This document shows positions 1 to 9,129 of a stretch of DNA of 17,500 nt, in pieces; the stretch's first letter is position 1; each line of letters starts with the position of its first letter. The stretch comes from Chrysomallon squamiferum (taxonomy: Eukaryota; Mollusca; Gastropoda; Neomphalida; Peltospiridae). The stretch is from positions 26,855,044 to 26,872,543 of the forward strand of contig CM022677.1 of the NCBI GenBank assembly GCA_012295275.1, given 5' to 3'. A program made the translations under genes and the position numbers. The notes beneath the pieces were generated by a model. The model saw only the letters and a program-made list of their open reading frames with translations, was not told where the DNA came from and searched no databases.

Positions 1-65
1 TTTATTAGATTTTATAAGTATATTTTCAAATATGCGTTTATAATTATTTCAGACGATCCAATAAA

Positions 66-77
66 ATGTGTGTGTGC

Positions 78-148
<71 letters not shown>

Positions 149-267
149 AGGATAGATGATAGAGACACATATATGTGTGTGTGTATATGTATGTATGTAT
201 GCATGTCTGTCTTTCTATGCAAAAATTAAAATAGTGACTGTTAGAGACTCACGTACACACACAGACA

Positions 268-308
<41 letters not shown>
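66..308. repeat. Compound TG/TA/CA microsatellites in a gene A intron
   Basis: Alternating TG, TA and CA dinucleotide tracts fill most of this stretch, with a second CA tract at about 250-300 running into TA just before the 3' splice site at 317-318. It lies in the intron upstream of the first visible TSP1 exon of gene A. The tract immediately before the acceptor is a short TA run followed by AATTTCAG, so the acceptor is intact. Nothing else coding is seen in 1-318. Confidence 0.9.
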
Positions 309-311
<3 letters not shown>

Positions 312-318
312 ATTTCAG

Positions 319-516
319 TGTACGTGGAGTGGGCTACCTGGATCAGACTTGCTAACGGTTCTTGTTTCTCTACGTGTAGAAGAACTGTACTGTTAACGAG
401 GTCGTGCACTAAAGTTGTTGCCTTCGTCTCCAAAGGTCAGAGCTGTCAGGGTCACTTCCGGATGGAGATAAAAGAGGCGTGTACTGGCGGCAGTTGCTTA
501 GTACCCGTGAGAAAAC
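319..516 (+). CDS. Gene A exon: TSP1 module 1
   Basis: This exon codes for one TSP1 module. After the acceptor AATTTCAG it enters in phase 1 (TG completes a codon) and reads VEWATW, giving the W-x-x-W start, then six cysteines in the TSP1 order: C-FST-C, RSC, QSC, EAC and GGSC. NGS is a possible N-glycosylation site, and W-x-x-W is the C-mannosylation pattern known for this family. The end at 516 was chosen because the donor GTATGC leaves phase 1, as in all other modules here. A strong donor GTGAGA at 507 (phase 0) is the alternative, and could pair with an acceptor ending at 1008. Both donors are multiplied in the adjoining minisatellite. Confidence 0.82.
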
Positions 517-848
517 GTATGCGTCGTTAGTACCAGTGAGAAAACGTATGTGTCGTTATCGTGCGTGAGAAAACGTATGTGTCGTTATCATGCGTGAGAA
601 AACGTATGTGTCGTTATCGTGCGTTATGATGCGTGAGAAAACGTATGTGTCGTTATCGTGCGTGAGAAAACGTATGTGTCGTTATCGTGCCTGAGAAAAC
701 GTATGTGTCGTTATCATGCGTGAGAAAACGTATGTGTTGTTATGATACGTGAGAAAATGTATGTGTCGTCAGTACCCATGAGAAAACGTATGTGTCGTTA
801 GTAACCGTGAGAAAACGTATGTGTCGTTATGATCCGTGAGAAAACGTC
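507..848 (+). repeat. 29-bp minisatellite containing the exon end and 5' splice site
   Basis: About 12 copies of a 29-bp unit, starting at 507, 536, 565, 594, 633, 662, 691, 720, 749, 778, 807 and 836 (one copy is 39 bp). Each unit reads GTGAGAAAACGTATGTGTCG followed by TTATCGTGC or a variant. The first copy overlaps the last ten bases of the TSP1 exon, so both donor-like strings GTGAGA and GTATGT recur in nearly every unit. The array is direct and head to tail, and is confined to this intron. Confidence 0.93.
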
Positions 849-1030
849 TAATCAATCCACTCATCTGTCTCTATCTTCCTACCTATCTACCTGTTTATGT
901 ACTACATCCACCCATCTGTCTCTGTACTGTTTCAGTTTGCATATATCTGTCTCTATCTATCTTCCTGCGTATCTACCTGTCTCTGTACTACACTCACCCA
1001 CTCCTCAGTGTGTTTGTCTGTTTAAAAAAG

Positions 1031-1204
1031 CTGGTGGGAAGTGGTCATCGTGGGACAGAGCCAGTGCCGGACCCTGTCTTGCGGCCTGCACGAGACGCGT
1101 TGTCCTGACGCGAACCTGTCTCAGTCGAACTGTCGCGTGCGAAGGAGACACAACAATGGAGATGTTTGAAGACTGCATTGAAGGAATCTGCCTCAACGTA
1201 TACG
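1031..1204 (+). CDS. Gene A exon: TSP1 module 2
   Basis: One complete TSP1 module of 58 codons: GGKWSSW, then six cysteines (GPC, AAC, RTC, VAC, EDC, GIC) in the family order. Entry in phase 1 after AAAAAAG at 1030, and exit in phase 1 at G|GTAACT, agree with the neighbouring modules. The acceptor is poor. A better-looking one (CTCCTCAG ending at 1008) would enter in phase 0 and add eight residues including a CVC, which works only if the preceding exon ends at 506. That the module is coding is secure; the left border is not. The run VVLTRTC resembles TVLLTRSC of module 1, so the two are probably recent sister modules (inference). Confidence 0.85.
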
Positions 1205-1508
1205 GTAACTCCACCAAACAATTATACGTGAAATATTTTTTCAGTCTTATCTTAATAAACTAACGTGAAAAAAAAATTAAGGTAAATAAGTAAATAATTT
1301 GGTTGAAAAAATTACTGTAAAAGTAGTTGAGGTTGTATATTACAGATTTTCAGTCTCTGTGTAAAAAATTTAAATTTATTGTTTGTTTTGCGTGAACAAC
1401 TACGATCATTCACATGGCAGCATATGATAATTTCACTGTGAAAATAATTAACAATTAATAACAACTGCGCTGACTACTTCCTCATGCTACAGCGACTTTA
1501 CATTGCAG

Positions 1509-1736
1509 TGGTTGCGAAGTGGTCGTCATGGCGACGCTTGCAGACTGTGGAGGTGTGTCCGTCTGTGTGTCACAGAGTGATTTACCTGATTCGAGTCTGC
1601 ATGAACAACTCGGACACACAGATCCACCAGTGTCCAGGCAGAAACACCCGCGTGCTCACAGAGAACTGTGTGGGGGGACGTTGTGCTGACAACGACACCG
1701 GCGCCACGTCAGCGCTGTGTGCAGACTGCACCAAAC
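1509..1736 (+). CDS. Gene A exon: TSP1 module 3 with extra CxxC tail
   Basis: This 76-codon exon enters in phase 1 after CATTGCAG and leaves in phase 1 at C|GTAATC. It carries AKWSSW, then the six module cysteines (EVC, SVC, RVC, HQC, ENC, GRC). About 16 further residues contain a C-x-x-C pair (ALCADC), so this exon has eight cysteines, an even number. NNS and NDT are possible N-glycosylation sites. As the last module before the membrane, the extra CxxC segment is probably a juxtamembrane stalk (inference). The reading frame continues open past the donor into intron sequence; the frame and the next exon's phase decide the border. Confidence 0.88.
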
Positions 1737-2028
1737 GTAATCAGCCTCGATCTAGTTTTCTTTTACTTCCTACCTCTTTCTTCTCTTCTTTCTTTCATTC
1801 TTCATTTTACTTCCGTTCTCGTCTACCTCCTTTTTTCTCTTCTCTTTCCTTTTTAGTTATTGTTGATATTTTGTTTTTATTTAGCATATTACAGACTATA
1901 TCTTACTCATAATTAACGACCTAAAACGAAATATTCTCTATATTGATATATGTGTATTATGTTTAAACCTGAAAATATCTCCTTACTCAAAATTCAAACT
2001 GCAGGCGACAGGGATGAATGCAAACAAG

Positions 2029-2029
<1 letters not shown>

Positions 2030-2063
<34 letters not shown>

Positions 2064-2065
2064 TT
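2030..2065. repeat. (ATTT)n microsatellite
   Basis: About nine tandem tetranucleotides in the intron between TSP1 module 3 and the TM exon of gene A. The rest of that intron (1737-2296) is AT-rich with no further exon that I can support. Confidence 0.95.
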
Positions 2066-2296
2066 ATTTTCTTCACAGTAAATCACATTTGTATTATATA
2101 ATATAAGCATTAATAGATTGGCTCAGATACTGAACATTTTTTGTGCATTTATTTATATATTTTTTTATTATGATTTAAGCGAATTATACTATCTCTCTTC
2201 TTTGAAATCCGCTGTGTGTTATCTGTGTAGTTAACTGATTAAGATAAACAATCACAAATCTTCAATCGCCTGGTTGACTAGTACGTTTTCTTTCAG

Positions 2297-2378
2297 CTCG
2301 CATCAATACGATCGCATTGGCTGTTGTGTTTGGTATTGTAATCACTGGCGTCATTGTCTTTTTCGTAATATATCACAG
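2297..2378 (+). CDS. Gene A exon: transmembrane helix
   Basis: A short 82-nt exon entered in phase 1 after TTTCTTTCAG and left in phase 2 at AG|GTGAGA, a strong donor. It reads PRINT, then about 22 hydrophobic residues (starting IALAVVFGIVITG, ending FFVIY), then H and a split Arg codon. This is a single membrane-spanning helix with its basic stop-transfer side at the 3' end, giving a type I topology with the TSP1 modules outside. TM exons in genes B and C have the same 1-2 phase, which supports the call although the exon is too short to stand alone. Confidence 0.85.
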
Positions 2379-2439
2379 GTGAGAGATACCTTTTCTTCAT
2401 ACACTGTGTAGAAGTTTTTCCCACTTTAGTATCTGATTT

Positions 2440-2608
<169 letters not shown>

Positions 2609-3034
2609 CCATTTCATTTTTATTAATTTTCTTTCTATTTCACTCTCTGAACTGGTTATTTTACTCTTGAAATCCACTAAAATATTTACTTTTCAAAATT
2701 TTAATCTGTATTACTCTTCTTTCTTTCCAAACGAACAAGAATTTCTAGAAACTAAAATTAAATTGATAAGTTTTATTCCTTCTTTCTTTCTTTCTTTCTT
2801 TAAAACATATATTTATAACTTTCAGAATATGCGCACATCAATCTCCTTTGCATCATAATATAAACTGGTGATAGTCGAGGTAATTTCTAAGAGTATTAGT
2901 ATCAGAATCAAGAAAAAGGTAAACAAATAACATTTCACATCAGTCGTACAATCAATCACACAGAAACAGACATACACACACCAAAGACATACCAACTTAT
3001 TACTTTTTCAGCTGAATAATTGTATACCGTTATC

Positions 3035-3201
<167 letters not shown>

Positions 3202-3245
3202 GAAACTGTTACTATTCATGAAATGGTTTTCTTTTTCTTCTTCAG

Positions 3246-3324
3246 ATCTCTTCAGACGTTTAACAGTTTGTTGTCAGACTCTGATTCACACATTTTACTC
3301 TCAACCAGACGTTCTAGTTTTTAA
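3246..3324 (+). CDS. Gene A terminal exon: short cytoplasmic tail
   Basis: After a strong acceptor (TTTTTCTTCTTCAG) the exon enters in phase 2, completing an Arg codon, and codes for 25 residues beginning SLQTFNSLL and ending RRSSF, then TAA. The serine-rich tail holds a DSDS acidic-serine patch. Its last three residues S-S-F fit the class I PDZ-ligand pattern (S/T-x-hydrophobic), which is a pattern match only. The tail is much shorter than those of genes B and C and shares no visible sequence with them. The frame follows uniquely from the TM exon phase: the other two frames hit stops almost at once or do not join. Confidence 0.78.
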
Positions 3325-3376
3325 TATGATCGGTACTTCCTAATTTCAACACGTTTCTGCATTGCAAGTCAACATC

Positions 3377-3775
3377 TTCTCATCGACACGTCCTGATTGG
3401 ACATTTTGTTCTCATCGACGCGTCCTGATTAGACATTTTGTTCTCATCGACACGTCCTGATTAGGCTATTTCGTCTCACCGACACGTCCTGATTAGACAT
3501 TGTGTTCCCATCGACACGTCCTGATTAGACATTTTGTTCTCATCGACGCGTCCTGATTAGACAGTTTGTTCTCACCGACACGTCCTGACTAGACAATTTG
3601 TTCCGCTTGGCAAATGCTGATTAGACATTTTGTTCTGAATGGAATGGTCTGATTAGCTTTTTGCTCTCATCGACAGTTCCTGATTAGACATCGGTACTGC
3701 TGGGCTCGTACTGGTTAGATTTGTTGTTCTCATCGGCACATCCTGTTTAGACATTTTGCTCTGGCTCGAATAACT
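3377..3775. repeat. 32-bp minisatellite in the gene A 3' UTR
   Basis: About 13 degenerate head-to-tail copies of a 32-bp unit built on TTCTCATCGACACGTCC, then TGATTAGACATTTTG. The first copies start at 3377, 3409 and 3441, and divergence rises to the right. The array begins about 50 bp after the gene A stop codon and before its candidate poly(A) signals, so it is probably transcribed in the 3' UTR. Confidence 0.93.
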
Positions 3776-3854
3776 TGGCGCCAGATATGTATAGGCAATA
3801 TTAAATGTTTCCTAACAGTATTATGTTATTTGCATAGTTTGTTATTCCCCTTAC

Positions 3855-3911
3855 AATAAAATAACTTTGTATAAACAAGTTTTACTATTGTCAAAGATAT
3901 ATTTCAATAAA
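3855..3911 (+). terminator. Candidate poly(A) signals of gene A
   Basis: Two canonical AATAAA hexamers lie at 3855-3860 and 3906-3911, downstream of the 3' UTR minisatellite and in the sense direction of gene A. AATAAA is common by chance in such AT-rich DNA, so either or neither may be used. Confidence 0.45.
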
Positions 3912-4177
3912 CATATGACATGTATCATTAAAACTGAATTGTATGATTGTATATACCTGCTTTACCTTGTGGAATTAACATTTGATTTTATCATAACAAA
4001 ACCACCGTCACTAAAGCAACTAGAACATCATGATTAACAACAACGACAACCATCACCACTCACAATTCATAACAAAACAGCAGCAGCGAAAACAACAACA
4101 ATTATAATCGATATAGCTTAAAAAATGAAAACAGACCATGCAAAAAACTTATTTTCCTGATTTATTAAAAAAAAGTA

Positions 4178-4178
<1 letters not shown>

Positions 4179-4259
<81 letters not shown>

Positions 4260-4300
4260 GAAAGAAAGAAAAGAAAAGAATTAGAAAAGAAAAGAAAAAC
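4179..4300. repeat. (AAT)n microsatellite passing into AAAG-type repeat
   Basis: About 26 uninterrupted AAT/TAA units (4179-4257), followed by AAGAAAG/AAAAG purine repeats to about 4300. Confidence 0.95.
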
Positions 4301-4438
4301 AAATTCATAAAATTAGAAATTGTTAAGCAACATCAGTACTATACTAGAATTATTTACTAATCTACAGCTTTGTCTGTTTCTGCATTTTTTCATCTATTTG
4401 TTGTGTCTGTCGTCTGTCTGTCTATTTATCTGTTTATC

Positions 4439-4503
<65 letters not shown>
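4439..4503. repeat. (CA)n microsatellite
   Basis: An interrupted CA tract of about 65 bp, with a few CG and TA substitutions. It is preceded by a short CTGT/TTTATC tetranucleotide patch. Confidence 0.95.
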
Positions 4504-4505
<2 letters not shown>

Positions 4506-5081
4506 TCGGCCCTGTAAATACAACTAAAGTAATAATAATAAAAAGAGATCGCTGTACAGTAAACTGTCCTTTGGTGAATATGATTCACGTAAGTTCTTAG
4601 TAACATCTTTAGTTACTATTTGATCACGATACAAACATGGAATATTACGTCAAATTATGAATAACTCGGGGAAATGTGGAACAAGCACGGGATAAGGATC
4701 GCCGATTATATATTTATATCAATATTTGTCTATCTGTGTACAAATGGATATGTGTGTGTGTGTGTATGTATGCGTGAGTGAGTGTGTATATGTATGTGCA
4801 GAAACAACAATATGAAATCCTTTTCTGTCTGTTTATAATTTAATGTATGAATATGTCGAGTTATCCATGTTCAAAGTTTTAATGAAAGAATTAATAATAT
4901 TTATTTTGATAATAAGCTGATCATAACTACACAGATATACTCAATCAACAAACGTGATACAGAAACCTAATGATTACTATACTAAATAATAACAACAAAA
5001 GCTACAACAACAACAGTAATAATAATAATCATTATCATTATTAGACGAAGAAGAAATAGAAAAATCATTATTATTAACATT

Positions 5082-5117
5082 ATAACTGTTACTATTATTA
5101 TTATTATTGTTACTATA

Positions 5118-5185
<68 letters not shown>

Positions 5186-5690
5186 ATTTACGATTATTAC
5201 TAATTAATCCCATTGGCGAACTGTCGCTGTTATTATTATTACTGCTGCTGTTTTTTATCGGTGCAGTCACTTTTATTATTATGATTTGTGTTGTTTTTTA
5301 TACATTATTTTTACTACTACTAGTATCATTATTATTATTATCATTACGATTATAATTATTATAATCATTATCAATATTATTATATTATTTCGATTATTAT
5401 TATTATTATGATTATTATTACTATTATTATTATTATTACTGTTGTTGTTTTTGTTATATTATTATTATTATTAATATTATTACCGTCATCATTATTATTA
5501 GCGTTATTATTAATATCAGTACTATAAATAGTATAATAGTAATAGTAGTAGTAATAATAACAATAATAAAAAAAGATTATTATTATTATGATGATGATTA
5601 TTATTATTATTATGATTATTAATATTATTATTGTCATTATTATTATTATTATTATTATCATCATCATCATTACTATAGTTAATACAATCA
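5082..5690. repeat. (TTA)n and degenerate ATT/ATC/ATG trinucleotide field
   Basis: A near-perfect TTA run of about 70 bp (about 5117-5184) sits inside a 600-bp field of trinucleotides that mutate among TTA, TCA, TGA and GTA. Long poly-Asn, poly-Ile or poly-Leu frames across it are repeat artefacts. The field ends within 30 bp of the gene B stop codon and probably forms the gene B 3' UTR or flank. Confidence 0.93.
5272..5277 (-). terminator. Weak candidate poly(A) signal of gene B
   Basis: AATAAA on the minus strand, about 440 bp after the gene B stop. It is the first canonical hexamer I found in that direction. It lies within trinucleotide repeat DNA, so chance occurrence is quite possible. 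Confidence 0.25.
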
Positions 5691-5717
5691 CCGCACTTCA
5701 TCATCATCATCATCACA

Positions 5718-6102
5718 TCATTTGTTTTCTTTCTCGTCGTCAGTGTCGCGGTGGGAGACGGAGCTGCCACGCCTCAGGACGGAGTACATGGCGAGGGAGC
5801 CGCCGAACGTCGCGGGCTCGTGCGACTCCGCCTCGCTGACGGCGGGGGGGTCGAAGCGCTTGAAGGTGTTCTCGTACACCTGCTGGATCTGCTTGACCTC
5901 CTGCAGCAGCTCGCGCTGCTTGGACGCCCTGCGCTCGCTCCTCATCACCGCCGACCTGCGCCTCTCCGCGGGTCTGTGCGCCTGGTGGTTCAGACTCTTG
6001 AACGACAGGATGGACGGCTGGATCGTGTTCAGGTCGATCGCCGGCTCGCTCTTGAACATCGGCAGCAGGAACCGCTTCCTGAAGTCGATGTCCTTCTTGC
6101 TT
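5718..6102 (-). CDS. Gene B terminal exon: GC-rich cytoplasmic tail
   Basis: This exon enters in phase 2 after the acceptor GACAG at 6103 and codes for 127 residues plus a stop. It opens with basic SKKDIDFRKRF, just inside the membrane. A middle segment (roughly residues 50-80 of the tail, MRSERR to ENTFKRF) is charged and rich in Gln, Glu, Arg and Leu, and may form a short helix or coiled coil. Tyrosines sit in VYENTF, a Y-x-N pattern of the kind bound by Grb2-type SH2 domains when phosphorylated, and in MYSVL, a Y-x-x-hydrophobic sorting-type pattern. The C-terminus is acidic and polar (DTDDEKENK). Base composition is strikingly GC-rich beside its AT-rich flanks. Plus-strand frames over the same DNA are shadows. 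No known domain is recognised. Confidence 0.85.
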
Positions 6103-6294
6103 CTGTCAACGACGACAGCATCAGAAAAAAAATAATAGGTAAATAAATAAAGAAAGAAAGACAACTACAACAAAAAAAAAAAAAAAAATCAAAGAAAAAT
6201 ATTTAAAAAATAATTAATAACTAAAACAGAAAAATCACAATAATTATGTTATAATGTAGTCTCGTTATAGTAAATTATAATACAGTACAATCTA

Positions 6295-6382
6295 TTATAA
6301 TATAACATAACATAACATAACATAATATAATATAATATAATATAATATAATACAACATAATATAATATAATATAATATAATA
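6295..6382. repeat. Pentanucleotide (ATAAC/ATAAT)n microsatellite
   Basis: About 17 five-base units that shift from CATAA to TATAA part-way through. They lie in the intron between the gene B TM and tail exons. No exon is seen elsewhere in 6103-6682. Confidence 0.93.
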
Positions 6383-6682
6383 ATATCACTTTAATATAAC
6401 GTAATATAGATAAACATGATAATCTATAATGTATCACAATATAACATAGTTAGCAGAGATGTTACATTTGTATCTGAGAATAGAGATTAGTTTCAGTAAT
6501 TTCTAGTTGTTCTTATAACTGCTGGTGGTGTAGAAAAAGATAATTATGGTAATAAAAAAGATAAATAAACGAAAGAAGACAAATAGGTTTTAGGCGTTCT
6601 GACGTCAAAGTCCAGTGTTTACAGTACAGTTGTGCTTTTTTATTAGTAAAGGTTGAGAGTATGAAACACTGTATGTACTTAC

Positions 6683-6773
6683 AAAGGTATTGCAATACAA
6701 ATTAAAGCGAGCAGTAACACAAAAAGAGTCGCTATAATGGTTACGTGAAATTTAGATTTATCTTTCTTGAAAG
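6683..6773 (-). CDS. Gene B exon: transmembrane helix
   Basis: A 91-nt exon entering in phase 1 after ATTTTCAG and leaving in phase 2 at TT|GTAAGT, a consensus donor. It reads FKKDKSKFH, then about 20 hydrophobic residues (VTIIATLFVLLLALICIAI), then P and a split Leu codon; the next exon supplies the basic SKK. This is a single-pass helix. The basic cluster on the outer side is unusual and would slightly oppose the usual positive-inside rule, but the tail exon is also basic at once after the helix. The exon has the same phase plan as the TM exons of genes A and C. Confidence 0.85.
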
Positions 6774-6780
6774 CTGAAAA

Positions 6781-7010
6781 TAATAATAATAGTAACAATG
6801 TTAATAATAAAAATAACAATAATAATAATGATGATGATAATGATGATGATGGTGGTGAAGAAGACGAAGAAAAAGAAAAAGAAGACAAATACAAATTATA
6901 GTGGTAATATTAACAGAAGAAACAGCAACGACAATAAAAGCTAAAATTACTACAACGAAAACAAAATTATTAAAACAAATAAAAAGTAAAGTAATAATAA
7001 TAGTAATAAT
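6781..7010. repeat. Degenerate AAT/GAT/GAA trinucleotide field in a gene B intron
   Basis: Imperfect trinucleotides between the TM exon and the short four-cysteine exon. On the sense (minus) strand they read ATT, ATC and TTC, so the segment is pyrimidine- and T-rich just upstream of the TM acceptor. Confidence 0.85.
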
Positions 7011-7055
7011 GGAAAGTAATGAATGTAAAGAAGTATGTGTTAACTGAAACGTCAC

Positions 7056-7124
7056 TTTTGAAACAGTCGATTCCAGTACAGTTGTCCGTGAAAGTCAGTA
7101 TGCAGCTCACTCCATAACACTGCT
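7056..7124 (-). CDS. Gene B short exon: four-cysteine partial TSP1-like segment
   Basis: A 69-nt phase 1-1 exon after the acceptor ATTTTTTTCAG. It codes for QCYGVSC, then NCTGIDCFK, with spacing C-x4-C-x7-C-x4-C. The last pair (N-C-T-G-I-D-C) matches the C5-C6 end of the TSP1 modules here (for example NCVGGRC in gene A). I found no W-x-x-W half upstream within the intron 7125-7825, so this looks like a TSP1 C-terminal half kept as a membrane-proximal stalk. NCT is a possible N-glycosylation site. The donor (A|GTGACG) is mediocre. Symmetric phases mean that skipping the exon would keep the frame. Confidence 0.68.
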
Positions 7125-7765
7125 CTGAAAAAAATAATAAATAAATAAATGGAAGAAATCAAATTAAAATTATTCTGCATCACTAGTTTTGTTTGTGCCT
7201 GGATCATTTTGTGACAATATTTTTCTTTTGTCGAAGCAGTGATTCGTTGCAGTTATACATTTAGGCCAAGCATTTAGGCCTAGAAAAGAAAGTGCATTCG
7301 ATTGTGTATTTGCCGGAATTCTGCCTAACAGTTCTTTAAGTTGTTGGGTCGTGTTGTCTCATCACTCAGTGGGTTTTTGCGTCTCATTTTCCATTTTGCT
7401 GAAATTTGATTTGAAGTTTCAAGTGGGCAGCTGCTGATATACAACCTCGATTTTTTTTTTTTCTTTAGATTTTTTTTTACCACCACTTTTCGCACGTAGA
7501 TGGAAACCAGCATGACACTGGATAATAATGTGATAAACAAAATTTTGTAACCTTTTTACCTTGAATTTTGTCTTATGGCCATTTTAACCTTGATATGAAC
7601 TCAAGTTAAACTGTACAGCATGTATATAATAAAATATATGTAATATGTTTTAGTGCACAGTTGTGTAACATGGAATGGCCGCACTAATCAACGAGACTTC
7701 ACTTGTCTAGCGATTCGTGGGTGGGTCACCAGTCTGGCGAAAACCACGGCACTTACACATAAACA

Positions 7766-7810
7766 CACACACACGCACACACACAGACACACGCACGCAT
7801 ACGCACACAC
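7766..7810. repeat. (CA)n microsatellite
   Basis: An interrupted CA/CG tract just downstream of the donor of the gene B TSP1 exon at 7826. Most of 7125-7765 is unique intronic DNA in which I see no supported exon. Confidence 0.9.
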
Positions 7811-7825
7811 GGAACTGTGTATTAC

Positions 7826-8005
7826 CTCGCGTACATTTACCGCCGAAGCAGTCTCGTTCTGTGACGTTGTGACTGGGGCCCCTGCAGTTGTAGCCGAACT
7901 GCGGCGGCGGGTTCGTGCACAGTCGCGACAGCGTGATGTTGTGTCTGCACGTGACTTTGCAGCGCTCGATAATCACCATCGCCCACGGAGACCACTCGCC
8001 GTTCA
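7826..8005 (-). CDS. Gene B exon: TSP1 module b
   Basis: A complete 60-codon module between the acceptor TTGTTGCAG and the donor G|GTAATA, phase 1-1. It reads NGEWSPW, then cysteines at ERC, VTC, RLC, YNC, RDC and GKC, in TSP1 order. The motif CKVTC fits the C-x-x-S/T-C part of the O-fucosylation pattern, but Arg follows where a Gly-containing context is usual. HNIT and HNVT are possible N-glycosylation sites. PPP after the third cysteine also occurs in module a of this gene (TQPPPAG), marking the two as close relatives. Confidence 0.92.
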
Positions 8006-8027
8006 CTGCAACAAAACACAGCAAACA

Positions 8028-8982
8028 CACTAATTACAGTTTATCAGTAAACATAACAAAACACAGCAGTTTTACACACAAACATACTAATTACAGTTTT
8101 ACATACAAACACACTAATTACAGTTTATCAGTAAACATAACAAAACACAGCAGTTTTACACACAAACATACTAATTACAGTTTTACATAGACAAACATAC
8201 TAACTACAGTTTTACCTATACAAACATACTAATTACAGTTTTACATATACAAACATACTAATTACAGTTTTACATACAAACATACTAATTACAGTTTTAC
8301 ACACAAACATACTAATTACAGTTTTACATACAAACATACTAATTACAGTTTTACACACAAACATACTAATTACAGTTTTACATACAAACATACTAATTAC
8401 AGATTTATCATTTGTACATACAAAACATAACTAAACACAGTTTTACACACAAACATACTAGTTACAGTTTTACATACAAACATACTAATTACAGTTTTAC
8501 ACACAAACATACTAGTTACAGTTTTACATACAAACATACTAATTACAGTTTTACACACAAACATACTAATTACAGTTTTACATACAAACATACTAATTAC
8601 AGTTTTACGTATACAAACATACTAATTACAGTTTTACATATACAAACATACTAATTACAGTTTTACATACACAAACATACCAATTACAATTTATTTGTAC
8701 ACCATGTAAACATAACAAAACACAGCAGTTTTACATATACAAACATACTAATTACAGTTTTACATTTGTATACCATGTAAACATAACAAAACACAGCAGT
8801 TTTACATATACAAACATACTAATTACAGTTTTACATTTGTATACCATGTAAACATAACAAAACACAGCAGTTTTACATATACAAACATACTAATTACAGT
8901 TTTACATTTGTGTACCATGTAAACATAACGAATCCCAGCAGTTTTGCATACAAACGTCTGTTACTAATTACAGTTTATCAAT
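8028..8982. repeat. 27-29-bp minisatellite next to the TSP1 acceptor
   Basis: About 30 head-to-tail copies of a 27-bp unit (ACTAATTACAGTTTTACATA followed by CAAACAT), with 29-bp variants (ACATATAC) and longer units that include AACATAACAAAACACAGCAG. The long-unit sequence also occurs within about 20-60 bp of the exon acceptor, so the array grows out of the intron end immediately upstream (on the minus strand) of TSP1 module b. Repeat-coded frames with MFVCKTV units are artefacts. Confidence 0.93.
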
Positions 8983-9129
8983 ACATTTGTATACCATGTA
9001 AGATTTTCTAGTCGTTACTTTTTATTCTCTGTGTGTATATGTCTGTGTCTGTATGTATGTAGCTATTATTTTTTTTTATTTTGAATATTCTGTGTCTTAT
9101 ATATGTATCTGAATGGACTCTGCCCATAG

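Larger units (their letters stand above)
3925..5717. other. Intergenic stretch between convergent genes A and B
   Basis: No exon with splice borders and a plausible domain was found here. It holds simple repeats (listed separately) and AT-rich unique DNA. A short GT-rich patch lies at about 4748-4800, and a CAA-rich patch at 4020-4110. The left gene ends from the left on + and the right gene ends from the right on -, so this would be the shared 3' flank of both. Confidence 0.6.

Noticed and set aside
1-90. Acceptor-like TTATTTCAG at 52 followed by ACGATCCAATAAAATG as a further gene A exon
   Set aside because: The following sequence runs into GT repeats at once, the predicted end (DPIKC) does not match a TSP1 module, and no credible donor is present.
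5722-6146. Plus-strand open frames across the gene B tail exon
   Set aside because: They are shadows. The minus-strand frame joins in phase to a TM exon and has a splice acceptor, while the plus frames have neither partner exons nor recognisable content.
7325-7540. Minus-strand open frame of 71 codons as a missing TSP1 first half
   Set aside because: It has no W-x-x-W and the wrong cysteine pattern, and it crosses a poly-A run. It appears to be random intron sequence.
8028-8982. Regular 27-bp repeats as a CRISPR-like array
   Set aside because: The units are directly adjacent with no unique spacers, in eukaryotic intron DNA. This is an ordinary minisatellite, as are the other arrays.
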